Origin: Hyphomicrobiales bacterium
GTDB lineage: Bacteria > Pseudomonadota > Alphaproteobacteria > Rhizobiales > Beijerinckiaceae
Direction of reading: 5' to 3'
Length of the DNA: 62,471 nt
Assembly (NCBI GenBank): GCA_900466745.1
Contig: UBNE01000020.1
Span: 1-62,471 of the forward strand
In this document: positions 36,446 to 45,581 of the stretch, in pieces
How the letters are laid out: the number at the start of each line of letters is the position of its first letter
How positions within the stretch are numbered: the stretch's first letter is position 1
Translations under genes and position numbers: made by a program
The notes under the pieces: model-generated
Told to the model about the DNA's origin: nothing
What the model saw: the letters and a program-made list of their open reading frames with translations, nothing else
The model's database searches: none

Positions 36446-36602
36446 AGCATGGTGCGGGCAACCGACTCGTCGATCGTCGATTAAAAAGAGCAGATTATAA
36501 ATTTATCGAATTAACTCGTCTTGTCCGATCGGTTTCACGGCATAACGTTGCCACCAAGCTGACATTCACTTCAGCAGGCCTCCAAAAGGGGAACGGAAAG
36601 CA

Positions 36603-37805
36603 ATGGCCGCCGGACCCGTCTCCGATATCGACCTCTTCGACGATGGCGTGATCGCGAACCCATATGAGGAATACCGGAAACTTCGCGATCTCGGCGCCGC
36701 CGTCTGGCTGCCTCGACACGGCGTCTGGTGTATTCCGCGCTATGCCGATGTGAAGCGCGTTCTCTCGGATTACAGGACTTTCACGACCTCGAAGGGCGTC
36801 GCGATAGACCCGGCCGTCAACGAAGCGACGTCGGGGCCCGGACGCGCGAACTCACTGACCAGCGATCCGCCGCTGCATGATGAAATTCGAAAGGTGACCG
36901 GCGCTCCGCTTACGCCGCGTGCCCTCACGGCGATCAAGGATCAGATCGAGGCGACCGCGCGCGAGCTGGTGGAAGATATCTGCCGGCGGGGCGAGGTGGA
37001 TGGCATGGCCGACGTGGCGCATGTCTTGCCGCTGACCATCGTCTCCGAGATGGTGGGGCTCCCCGAAGAGGGGCGCAAATCCATGCTGCGATGGGCCGCG
37101 GCGACGTTCAACGCCATGGGCCCGATGAACGAGCTCGGCGCAACGGCTTTGCCGCAGATCCGCGAGCTCCATCAGTTCTGCATCAACGACGCGGTTCCCG
37201 GCAAGCTGAAGGCCGACGGCTGGGCCGATCGCATCTATCAGGCCGCGGCGCGCGGCGAAATTCCCGTACAGCAATGCCCCGGCATGATGCGCGAATATAT
37301 CGGCCCCAGTCTGGACACGACGATTTTCGCGACGGGCCATCTGCTTCGCCTGCTCGGCGAGAACCCGGATCAGTGGCGACTTCTCCAGGACGATCGCTCG
37401 CTGTTGCCCGGCGCCATCAATGAAGCGCTTCGCATCGAATCGCCGATAAGGCTGTTCAGCCGCTACGTCCGCGCCGAAGCGGTCTTTGAAGACATTGCCA
37501 TTCCGGCAGGCGAGCGGCTTCTCGTGCTTTATGCCTCGGCCAACCGCGATGACCGAAAATGGCATGACCCGGAACGGTTCGACATCACCCGCAAGAATAC
37601 GGACCATGTCGCTTTCGGGTTTGGCGTGCACACGTGCGCCGGCATGCACCTCGCCAAGCTCGAGATTACGTCGCTGATGAACGCGATGCTTGATCGGATC
37701 GAACGCTTCGAGGTCGGCCAGCCGGTCATTTCCAGAAACAACACACTACGCGGCTATGACCGCTTGCCGATGACGATCTATCCGATCGCCCGTCACGCGG
37801 CCTAA
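36603..37805 (+). CDS. Cytochrome P450, CYP199-like
   Basis: A 400-residue soluble P450. Heme cysteine in FGFGVHTCAGMHLAKLE (about residue 345), ExxR in EALR, and a variant I-helix GPSLDTTI (about 240). FNAMGPMNELGATALPQI and NNTLRGYDRLPM recall CYP199 enzymes, which demethylate para-methoxybenzoates, but pocket residues were not compared. Codon use is less GC-biased and the upstream 36478-36520 stretch is AT-rich, suggesting acquisition. A PDR-type reductase gene follows 19 bp later and is the likely electron donor. No regulator is adjacent. Confidence 0.9.
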   Translation: MAAGPVSDIDLFDDGVIANPYEEYRKLRDLGAAVWLPRHGVWCIPRYADVKRVLSDYRTFTTSKGVAIDPAVNEATSGPGRANSLTSDPPLHDEIRKVTGAPLTPRALTAIKDQIEATARELVEDICRRGEVDGMADVAHVLPLTIVSEMVGLPEEGRKSMLRWAAATFNAMGPMNELGATALPQIRELHQFCINDAVPGKLKADGWADRIYQAAARGEIPVQQCPGMMREYIGPSLDTTIFATGHLLRLLGENPDQWRLLQDDRSLLPGAINEALRIESPIRLFSRYVRAEAVFEDIAIPAGERLLVLYASANRDDRKWHDPERFDITRKNTDHVAFGFGVHTCAGMHLAKLEITSLMNAMLDRIERFEVGQPVISRNNTLRGYDRLPMTIYPIARHAA

Positions 37806-37824
37806 CGCCAGGGAGCGACCATTC

Positions 37825-38793
37825 ATGGCCGAAAGGACCGGAGCCGGCGAATGGCAGCGTGTCAAAATCGTCGATCGCGTTCAGGAATCCGAACGCATCA
37901 TCTCTCTTGAGCTTGTTGCCGTCGACGGCGGGGAACTCGCTCCTTTCGATGCCGGCGCGCATATCGATGTCAGGCTCGATGGGAATATCGTCCGTCAATA
38001 TTCGCTGCTGAATGACCCCGGGGAACGCCATCGATACCGGCTTGGCGTTCTTCGAGAGGAAGCGTCGCGCGGGGGATCGGAGGCGATCCATCGCCTGGTT
38101 GTCGGCGACGAACTCGATGTGTCATGCCCTCGCAACCACTTCGCGCTCCATGCGAGCGCCGAAACCGTCCTGCTGATTGCCGGAGGCGTCGGCGTCACCC
38201 CGATCATGGCGATGGGGCATCAACTTCATCGGGACGGCATCCCGTTCACGATGCATTACTGCGTCCGAAACGAGGCTTGCGCCGCATTTGCGCAGGAGCT
38301 GAGCGAGAGTCCCTTCGGACACAACGTCCACCTTCATATCGATAGCGGACCGCCGGAGCAGCGTTTCGTCGCGATGGACGCCGTCCGGAACGTGACTCCC
38401 GGGTCGCATCTGTACATCTGCGGCCCGGGCGGTTTCATCGACCACGTCGCGAAAATGGCCGCGTTCGCGGGCTGGTCCGGCGAGCAGATCCACTCCGAGC
38501 GCTTCACGGCTGCGCCGCTGGCGGCCGAGTCCTTCACGGTAGTCGCCCAGCAGAGTGGCATCGAGGTCTTGATCCGGCCCGGCCAGCGGATTTCGGAGGC
38601 TCTTCTGGAAGCCGGTGTTCCCATCGAAATGTCCTGCGAGGCAGGCGTTTGCGGCACATGCTACACGCGCGTCATCGAGGGCGAGCCGGACCATAAGGAC
38701 AGCTTTCAGACCGCAGCGGAGCGGGCTTCGAACGAAGGAATCGCGATCTGCTGCTCCGGCTCCAAATCGGCGCGGCTGGTGCTGGATATTTGA
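37825..38793 (+). CDS. PDR/VanB-type ferredoxin reductase (FMN, NAD, 2Fe-2S)
   Basis: A 322-residue electron-transfer protein. Order: FMN domain with RQYSLLNDP (about residue 56), NAD domain with LLIAGGVGVTPIMAMG (about 120) and YICGPGGFID, and a C-terminal plant-type 2Fe-2S centre with cysteines in SCEAGVCGTCYTR and AICCSGS. This is the phthalate/vanillate-demethylase reductase architecture. GGGAG lies about 8 bp before ATG 37825. The gene shares the less GC-biased composition of the P450 and probably forms a two-gene unit with it. Confidence 0.92.
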   Translation: MAERTGAGEWQRVKIVDRVQESERIISLELVAVDGGELAPFDAGAHIDVRLDGNIVRQYSLLNDPGERHRYRLGVLREEASRGGSEAIHRLVVGDELDVSCPRNHFALHASAETVLLIAGGVGVTPIMAMGHQLHRDGIPFTMHYCVRNEACAAFAQELSESPFGHNVHLHIDSGPPEQRFVAMDAVRNVTPGSHLYICGPGGFIDHVAKMAAFAGWSGEQIHSERFTAAPLAAESFTVVAQQSGIEVLIRPGQRISEALLEAGVPIEMSCEAGVCGTCYTRVIEGEPDHKDSFQTAAERASNEGIAICCSGSKSARLVLDI

Positions 38794-38900
38794 TCCAGGG
38801 CTTCTGACCCTTCCGATCGAGAATAGCCGGGGCGCTCGGTTGCGACTCCCCGATCTGTCGCGGAAGAGCAAGTCTGCGACGCATCCGCGTTGACACCCCG

Positions 38901-38981
38901 TGTCCGGGCAGGGCCAAGCGTCAGCCAGGCGATCTCGACCTCACCAATTTCAACCAGCAGCGGCGACGCTACCGCTCTTTC
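38901..38981 (+). pseudogene. Remnant of the 3' end of an outer-membrane barrel gene
   Basis: In the frame beginning at 38901 the translation contains GRAKRQPGDLDLTNFNQQ and then RRRYRSF. The intact barrel at 35531 ends GKAKGEPGNLDLTNFNRH followed by LLKVKLGYSF. Twelve of the first sixteen aligned residues are identical, with several codon-level matches too. No signal peptide or upstream barrel sequence is present, so only the tail survives, with a small deletion and altered ending. It lies 107 bp after the reductase stop. Confidence 0.65.
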
Positions 38982-39044
38982 GTTTCAGACCCGCCCCGGC
39001 GTTGACAGGCGCCGGCCCGGTGGACTAGCAGCAAGGCAAGCGAG

Positions 39045-39061
39045 ATACTCCCTCCCAGTAT
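39045..39061. promoter_or_regulatory. Candidate FrmR operator
   Basis: ATACTCCCTCCCAGTAT: inverted ATACT/AGTAT arms flank a C-tract. This is the layout of CsoR/RcnR/FrmR operators. It ends 9 bp before the FrmR gene start, suitable for repression that formaldehyde would relieve. Confidence 0.75.
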
Positions 39062-39070
39062 AGGGACCGC

Positions 39071-39355
39071 ATGCCGCACCATCCCGAGGACAAGCGACGC
39101 GCCGTCACGCGGCTGCGCCGGATCAGGGGCCAGGCCGACGCCCTGATCCTCGCCATCGAGCGCGGCGAGGAATGCGGCGCGCTGCTCCAGCAGCTCGCCG
39201 CGCTGCGCGGCGCCGCGACCGGGCTGATGGCCGAGGTGCTCGAAATGCATCTGCGCGAGACGCTCCAGGACGCAAGCCCGGCCGGCGAGGCTGCCGGCGA
39301 CGATCCCGACCGGGTCGCGGGCGTCATGCGCGTCATCCGCCCCTATCTGAAATGA
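39071..39355 (+). CDS. frmR: FrmR-type formaldehyde-responsive repressor
   Basis: A 94-residue all-helical CsoR/RcnR-family repressor. AVTRLRRIRGQADALILAIERGEECGALLQQLAALRGA contains the usual fold signatures: the conserved cysteine (C35) aligns with FrmR Cys35, which reacts with formaldehyde together with the N-terminal Pro2 (MPHH start is conserved). Position before the frmA/frmB-type genes and the palindromic C-tract operator directly upstream support FrmR over RcnR or CsoR. Confidence 0.9.
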   Translation: MPHHPEDKRRAVTRLRRIRGQADALILAIERGEECGALLQQLAALRGAATGLMAEVLEMHLRETLQDASPAGEAAGDDPDRVAGVMRVIRPYLK

Positions 39356-39380
39356 CCGATCGCAAGGAAAGGAACAGCCC

Positions 39381-40493
<1,113 letters not shown>

Positions 40494-40540
40494 GGCGCCG
40501 TTCCACCGCCTCATTCGGCGGGCACTGAAGCACGACCTTT

Positions 40541-40670
40541 GTCATTCCGGGGCAGTGCGAAGCGCTGAACCCGGAACCCACGACCGGGTATGGCGCTTGA
40601 ACAAACCGACCGGGCAAGCCCTCGCCCGGTCGCGGGTTCCGGGTTCGGCCTTCGGCCGCCCCGGAATGAC
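40541..40670. repeat. Dispersed palindromic repeat, GTCATtCCGG family
   Basis: Left end GTCATTCCGGGGC and right end GCCCCGGAATGAC are perfect complements, with inner arms GAACCCGGAACC / GGTTCCGGGTTC-like and a central CGACCGGG / CCCGGTCG. It divides frmA from frmB, so a hairpin may lower read-through. Related to the other GTCATCCCGG copies. Confidence 0.8.
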
Positions 40671-40703
40671 GGGCGTCGTGCCAAACCTCTGAAGGAACCG
40701 CCC

Positions 40704-41540
40704 ATGGAACTCCTCTCCGCCTCCAAGGCCTTCGGCGGCTCGCAGCGCGTCTACCGGCATGACAGCGCCGCCTGCGCCTGCCCGATGAGCTTCGCGATCT
40801 ACCTGCCGCATCAGGCGGAGGAAGGGCCGGTGCCGGTGCTGTGGTACCTTTCCGGCCTGACCTGCACCCACCAGAACGTCATGGACAAGGGCGAGTACCG
40901 CGCCGCCGCCGCCGCCAACGGCATCGCCATCATCTGCCCGGATACGAGCCCGCGCGGCGAGGGCGTGCCGGACGAGCCGGAGAACTGGCAGTTCGGCTCC
41001 GGCGCCGGCTTCTATCTCGACGCGACGCAGGAGCCCTATGCGAAGAACTACCGCATGGAGAGCTATATCCGCGACGAGCTGCCGGAGCTGGCGGCCAAGA
41101 ACTTCCCGCTCGACATGGGCCGGCAGGGCATCTTCGGCCATTCCATGGGCGGCCATGGCGCGATCACGCTGGCGCTGAAAAACCCCGGGCGCTACCGCTC
41201 CGTTTCCGCCTTCGCGCCGATCACCCAGCCTTCGACGGCGGGCTGGTCGCGCCCGGCCTTCGAGAAATATCTCGGTCCCGACGAGGCCGCCTGGCGGGCC
41301 TATGATTCGACCCTGCTGATCGCCGACGGGCACCGCGTCCGGGAGCTGCTGGTCGACCAGGGCAGCGCCGACGGCTTCCTCGAGGAGGGCCTGCGTCCGC
41401 AATTGCTGGAGGTCGCCTGCGCCGCGGCCGGCATTCCGCTGCAGCTTGCGCTGCGGGAGGGTTACGACCACTCCTACAACTTCGTCTCGACCTTCATGGC
41501 CCAGCACATCGCCTGGCACGCCGAGCGCCTTTTCGCCTGA
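40704..41540 (+). CDS. frmB: S-formylglutathione hydrolase
   Basis: A 278-residue alpha/beta hydrolase that releases formate and regenerates glutathione. Hallmarks: LWYLSGLTCTHQNVMDKG (oxyanion region), PDTSPRGEGVPDEP, FGHSMGGHGAITLALKNP with the nucleophilic serine (about residue 147), and the catalytic histidine in GYDHSYNFVSTFMAQHIAWHA. The start ATG 40704 has GAAGGAA upstream. With frmR and frmA it completes the glutathione-linked formaldehyde pathway; formate could then feed fhs at 46416. Confidence 0.95.
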   Translation: MELLSASKAFGGSQRVYRHDSAACACPMSFAIYLPHQAEEGPVPVLWYLSGLTCTHQNVMDKGEYRAAAAANGIAIICPDTSPRGEGVPDEPENWQFGSGAGFYLDATQEPYAKNYRMESYIRDELPELAAKNFPLDMGRQGIFGHSMGGHGAITLALKNPGRYRSVSAFAPITQPSTAGWSRPAFEKYLGPDEAAWRAYDSTLLIADGHRVRELLVDQGSADGFLEEGLRPQLLEVACAAAGIPLQLALREGYDHSYNFVSTFMAQHIAWHAERLFA

Positions 41541-41608
41541 GGCCCGACGGAACGGCCCTCCCCGCCCCGCGTTGAAGCTGTCACAGCCTCGACCCGCACG
41601 GGGGGATC

Positions 41609-42016
41609 ATGCCGAAGACACCCAGGCGGCGCCTGCCGCAGAGCGACCGCTCCTTCTTCACCCGGCTGTCCCAGCACGTCTCGCACTGGGCCGGCAAGCC
41701 GCAGACCTTCTTCGCGGCGATGGTCCTGATCGTGATCTGGGCGCTGTCGGGGCCGTTCTTCGGCTACAACGACACCTGGCAGCTCGTCATCAACACCTCG
41801 ACGACGATCGTCACCTTCCTGATGGTCTTCATCATCCAGAACAGCCAGAACCGCGACACCGCCGCGATGCAGATCAAGCTCGACGAGCTGATCCTGAAGC
41901 TGGAGGGCGCGCGCGAGGAGCTGCTCGATCTCGAGGAGCTCGACGAGGAGAAGATCGAGCGCTTCCGGAACGAGTTCGAGGAGATGGCGGCCCAGGCGCG
42001 CCGGATCCTGCGATAG
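41609..42016 (+). CDS. Low-affinity iron permease-family membrane protein
   Basis: A 135-residue protein with two hydrophobic spans (TFFAAMVLIVIWALSGPFFG and LVINTSTTIVTFLMVFIIQN) and a C-terminal acidic coiled-coil-like tail rich in Glu and Leu. The WxxxIN-TxxxxVTFLMVFIIQNSQNRD pattern matches the bacterial branch of the low-affinity iron permease family. That family name comes from yeast Fet4, and transport has not been shown for short bacterial forms. ATG 41609 has GGGGGAT upstream. Confidence 0.85.
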   Translation: MPKTPRRRLPQSDRSFFTRLSQHVSHWAGKPQTFFAAMVLIVIWALSGPFFGYNDTWQLVINTSTTIVTFLMVFIIQNSQNRDTAAMQIKLDELILKLEGAREELLDLEELDEEKIERFRNEFEEMAAQARRILR

Positions 42017-42073
42017 GGCCGCGACAGCGGAAGAACAGGCTCTTTCAACGAACGGTAAGGTTAGCGGTTAAGG

Positions 42074-42089
42074 TTAAGTCTCACTTAAC
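42074..42089. promoter_or_regulatory. CtrA-type binding site
   Basis: TTAAGTCTCACTTAAC is an exact TTAA-N7-TTAAC match to the alphaproteobacterial CtrA consensus, and lies 83 bp upstream of the outer-membrane protein ATG (42172). It is also part of a perfect 17-bp palindrome (42073-42089), and another GGTTAA half-site lies just before it. Position within an otherwise feature-free 155-bp gap suits promoter control. Confidence 0.7.
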
Positions 42090-42171
42090 GAATTGCTGGC
42101 ATCGTCCTGCCCAACGGTAACTGCGCGGGGCTGCGTCCTCGTCCCGCGCGCAAAAGCAAAGGACCCCTGCC

Positions 42172-43041
42172 ATGGGCAGCCTGAAATCCATCGCGCTGGG
42201 GAGCGCCCTGGCCCTCGGCGCTTCCATGGCGGCCCATGCCGCGGATCTCGGCGGCTACCCGCCGCCGCCCCCGCCCGAGCCGCCTATTCTGAAAGGCACG
42301 ATCACCAGCGGCATCTATCTGCGCGGCGATGTCGGCGTCGGCGTCCAGAGCATCAGCAAATACCACCAGGACGACGTCGCGCAATATGGCGGCAGCTTCT
42401 TCGGCAAGAGCGACAATTCGGTCTTCTTCGCCGGCCTCGGCATCGGCTACCGCTTCAACAACTGGCTGCGCTTCGACGTGACCGGCGAGTATCGCGGCTC
42501 CTCGTCGATCGGGGTGAACGACATCGTCTACAACCCGTTCAACAACGGCTACCAGACCAACACCTACAAGGGCAACCTGACCTCGCTGGTCACCCTGTTC
42601 AACGGCTATTTCGACCTCGGCACCTGGAACTGCCTGACGCCCTATATCGGCGCGGGCATCGGCTTCACCCAGAACCGCATCACCGGCCTGACCGACCAGG
42701 GCGCCCTGCTCGGCAACTATGTCGGCCCGACGCTGGGCTACGCCAACAGCGGCACCAAGACCGGCCTCGCCTGGGCGCTGATGGCCGGCGTCGGCTACGA
42801 GGTGAACAAGAACCTCACCCTCGAGCTCGGCTACCGCTACCTCAATCTCGGCGACGCCCAGTCCGGTCGCCTCATCAACGCCTTCACCGGCCAGATCCAG
42901 GGCCCGCTCAAGGCCAAGGACATCGACAGCCACGACTTCCGCATCGGCATGCGCTGGAACTTCGGCGACCCGAACTGCTGCGGCACGCCGGAGCCCGAGC
43001 CGGTCGCCTACGCCCCGCCGCCGGTGGTGCGCAAATACTGA
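42172..43041 (+). CDS. Outer-membrane beta-barrel protein, Omp25/porin-like
   Basis: A 289-residue outer-membrane protein. The signal peptide is MGSLKSIALGSALALGASMA and cleavage falls near AHA-ADLGG. A Pro-rich linker then leads to barrel strands such as GIYLRGDVGVGVQS, FFAGLGIGYRF, RFDVTGEYRG, PYIGAGIGFT and LTLELGYRYLNLG, followed by DFRIGMRWNF. It is like the Omp25/Omp31 group of rhizobia and Brucella. It differs from the 35531 barrel in order and length. A CtrA box precedes it, suggesting cell-cycle-timed expression. Confidence 0.85.
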   Translation: MGSLKSIALGSALALGASMAAHAADLGGYPPPPPPEPPILKGTITSGIYLRGDVGVGVQSISKYHQDDVAQYGGSFFGKSDNSVFFAGLGIGYRFNNWLRFDVTGEYRGSSSIGVNDIVYNPFNNGYQTNTYKGNLTSLVTLFNGYFDLGTWNCLTPYIGAGIGFTQNRITGLTDQGALLGNYVGPTLGYANSGTKTGLAWALMAGVGYEVNKNLTLELGYRYLNLGDAQSGRLINAFTGQIQGPLKAKDIDSHDFRIGMRWNFGDPNCCGTPEPEPVAYAPPPVVRKY

Positions 43042-43078
43042 GGCGGACGCCTCCGAAAGGCCAGTCTTTCCGACAGGA

Positions 43079-43116
43079 CGAAACGGCGCGGATCATCTCC
43101 GCGCCGTTTCGGTTTT
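43079..43116 (+). terminator. Rho-independent terminator after the CtrA-linked barrel gene
   Basis: A perfect 14-bp stem (CGAAACGGCGCGGA with its complement), a 5-base loop, and GGTTTT afterward. It begins about 38 bp after the barrel stop and lies before the convergent gpmI gene. Confidence 0.88.
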
Positions 43117-43179
43117 GGGCCATATTCCCAGAGTTTCTTATCCGGTCCGTCCCGCGAGAATCGCCCGCGGCGGACCGCC

Positions 43180-44712
43180 TCAGCGCAGCAGCGACTGCCC
43201 GGTCATCTCGGCCGGCTGGGGGAGGCCCATCAGCGCGAGCAGCGTCGGCGCGATGTCGGCGAGCCGGCCTTCCGCCAGCGCCCTGGCCTCGCCGCCGATC
43301 AGGATCAGCGGCACCGGGTTGGTGGTGTGGGCGGTATGCGGCTTGCCCGTCACCGGATCGACCATCAGCTCGGCATTGCCGTGGTCGGCGGTGACGAGCA
43401 GCGCCCCGCCCTGCCGCTCTATCGCCGCCGCGATGGCGCCGAGGCCGGCATCGACCGTCTCGGCCGCCTTGATCGCCGCCGCCAGCACGCCGGTATGGCC
43501 GACCATGTCGGTATTGGCGAAGTTCAGGATGACGAGGTCGTAGCGGCCCGAATCGATCGCCTCCACCGCCTTGGCCGCGAGTTCCGGCGCCGACATCTCG
43601 GGCTGGAGGTCGTAGGTCGCGACCTTGGGCGAGGGCACCATCACGCGGTCCTCGCCCGGATAGGGCGTCTCCTCGCCGCCGTTGAAGAAATAGGTGACGT
43701 GCGGATATTTCTCGGTCTCCGCCATGCGGAGCTGCTTCAGCCCCGCCTTGGCGACCGTCTCGCCGAGGCCGTTGGCCAGCGTCTGCGGGGCGAACAGCAC
43801 CGGCATCAGCCTGTCGAGCTCGGCGCTGTAGGAGGTCATGCTGACCGCCTTGACCAGCTTCGGCAGGCGCGGCCGGGCGAAACCCGAGAAATCCGGCTCC
43901 AGCACGGCGTTGAGGATCTCGCGGATCCGGTCGGAGCGGAAATTGAAGCTGAGCAGCCCGTCGCCGTCCCGCATCCCGGCATAGCCGCCGATCGCGGCCG
44001 GAACGATGAACTCGTCCGTGACCTTGCCGGCATAGGCGTCGACGATCGCCGCCTGCGCATCGGGGAAGGCGTTGCCCTGCCCCAGCACCATGGCATTCCA
44101 CGCCTTCTCGACGCGCTCCCAGCGGTTGTCGCGATCCATCGCGTAATAGCGCCCCGAGACGCTGGCGATCGCCGCGCCGGCCGGCAGCGCCGCCTCGAAG
44201 GCCTTGACGGACTCGGCCGCCGATTGCGGCGGGGTGTCGCGCCCGTCGGTGAAGACATGCACCTTCACCAGCACGCCCTGCCCCGCGACGATCCTCGCCA
44301 GCGCCACGGCATGGTCCTGATGCGCATGCACGCCGCCCGGGGAGACCAGGCCGAGCAGGTGGCAGGCGCCGCCGCTCGCCTTCAGCGCGGCGACGAGCCC
44401 GCTCGCCTCCAGCGCCTTTTCGAGCGAGCCGTCGAGGATCGCCTGGTTGATCCGCGGCAGGTCCTGCATCACCACGCGGCCGGCGCCGAGATTAAGGTGC
44501 CCCACCTCGGAATTGCCCATCTGCCCCTCCGGCAGGCCGACATCGAGCCCGGAGGTGCGCAGGAAGCTGTGCGGGCAGCTCGCCCAGAAGCGGTCGAAAT
44601 TCGGCGTCTTCGCCAGCCTGATCGCGTTGTTCTCGGCCTCCTCGCGCCAGCCCCAGCCATCGAGGATCATCAGCATCACGGGACGAGGCGGCATCGGCTT
44701 GACCTTCGGCAT
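43180..44712 (-). CDS. gpmI: 2,3-bisphosphoglycerate-independent phosphoglycerate mutase
   Basis: A 510-residue dinuclear-metal enzyme interconverting 3- and 2-phosphoglycerate. Motifs: ILDGWGWREE (metal Asp), MGNSEVGHLNLGAGR (phosphorylated serine, about residue 65), FTDGRDTPP, GRYYAMDRDNRW, FNFRSDRIRE, NFANTDMVGHTG and TADHGNAE. Alkaline-phosphatase superfamily, full length. It is divergent from the haloacid dehalogenase gene, so this region supplies the glycolytic PGM activity. Confidence 0.95.
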   Translation of the reverse strand: MPKVKPMPPRPVMLMILDGWGWREEAENNAIRLAKTPNFDRFWASCPHSFLRTSGLDVGLPEGQMGNSEVGHLNLGAGRVVMQDLPRINQAILDGSLEKALEASGLVAALKASGGACHLLGLVSPGGVHAHQDHAVALARIVAGQGVLVKVHVFTDGRDTPPQSAAESVKAFEAALPAGAAIASVSGRYYAMDRDNRWERVEKAWNAMVLGQGNAFPDAQAAIVDAYAGKVTDEFIVPAAIGGYAGMRDGDGLLSFNFRSDRIREILNAVLEPDFSGFARPRLPKLVKAVSMTSYSAELDRLMPVLFAPQTLANGLGETVAKAGLKQLRMAETEKYPHVTYFFNGGEETPYPGEDRVMVPSPKVATYDLQPEMSAPELAAKAVEAIDSGRYDLVILNFANTDMVGHTGVLAAAIKAAETVDAGLGAIAAAIERQGGALLVTADHGNAELMVDPVTGKPHTAHTTNPVPLILIGGEARALAEGRLADIAPTLLALMGLPQPAEMTGQSLLR

Positions 44713-44810
44713 TCTGGAAAAGGGTCCCGTGCGGATACCATGCGCCGTGCCGCCGATGCGAGTGCTAAGAAGGCGGATCGGTTCAGGCCAGCCTGAGACG
44801 GAGGAGCTTC

Positions 44811-45581
44811 ATGCCGATCAAGGCCCTGGTTTTCGACGCCTATGGGACGCTGTTCGACGTCCAGTCCGTCGCGGCCGCGACCGAGGCCGCCTTTCCCGGC
44901 CATGGCAGCGCCATCACCCAGATCTGGCGGCTGAAGCAGCTCGAATACACCTGGCTGCGCGCGCTGATGGACCGCTACGAGGATTTCTGGACGGTCACCA
45001 CCGAATCCCTCGATTTCACCCTGAGGACGCTCGGCCTTGCCGCCACCCCCGAATTCCTGGCCGGGATCGCCGGAGCCTACGATGCACTGGCGCTCTACCC
45101 GGAAGCCCGCGCCGCGCTGGAAGGGCTCGCCTCCTACCGGCTCGCCATCTTCTCCAACGGCAGCCCGGCGATGCTGAAGCGCCTCGTCGCCCAGGCCGGC
45201 ATCGGCGAGTTCCTGGAGACCGTGATCAGCGTCGACGAGATCGGCGTCTACAAGCCCGACCCGCGCGGCTATGCCCATGTCGAGAAGCGGCTCGGCCTGC
45301 CGCGCGACGAGATCCTCTTCGTCTCCTCCAACGGCTTCGACATCGCCGGCGCCAAGGCGCATGGCTTCGCGGTCGCGCGGATCGAGCGCGTGCCGGAGAA
45401 GGCCCTGCGCTCCGAAATCGAGAGCGCCGGCACGATCGACCCGAGCCTGATGTTCAAGGCGCTGCGGATGCAGCCGGAACGGCTTGGCTTCCATGCGGAT
45501 GTGACGATTGCCGCCCTGACCGATCTCGTCTCCTATGCGGCGGACCGCCCCCAGCCCGCAACCAGCGGAAGCCCGTCATGA
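44811..45581 (+). CDS. Haloacid dehalogenase, type II
   Basis: A 256-residue HAD hydrolase of the L-2-haloacid dehalogenase type, which removes halide from short 2-haloalkanoates by an ester intermediate. Nucleophile aspartate in LVFDAYGTLFD (D9), the family arginine in IWRLKQLEYTWLRA, IFSNGSPAMLK, VYKPDPRGY with the conserved Lys, and FVSSNGFDIAGAKAHG. The downstream GST gene overlaps by four bases (ATGA), linking the two in a unit for haloorganic or electrophile detoxification. Confidence 0.9.
   Translation: MPIKALVFDAYGTLFDVQSVAAATEAAFPGHGSAITQIWRLKQLEYTWLRALMDRYEDFWTVTTESLDFTLRTLGLAATPEFLAGIAGAYDALALYPEARAALEGLASYRLAIFSNGSPAMLKRLVAQAGIGEFLETVISVDEIGVYKPDPRGYAHVEKRLGLPRDEILFVSSNGFDIAGAKAHGFAVARIERVPEKALRSEIESAGTIDPSLMFKALRMQPERLGFHADVTIAALTDLVSYAADRPQPATSGSPS

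Noticed and set aside
36446..39000. Mobile element carrying the P450 genes
   Set aside because: No transposase, integrase, terminal inverted repeats or target duplication was seen. The composition shift and barrel-gene remnant remain as findings but do not identify an element.
43327..44796. 489-residue plus-strand frame opposite gpmI
   Set aside because: Antisense shadow; gpmI has a complete set of metal and phosphoserine motifs.
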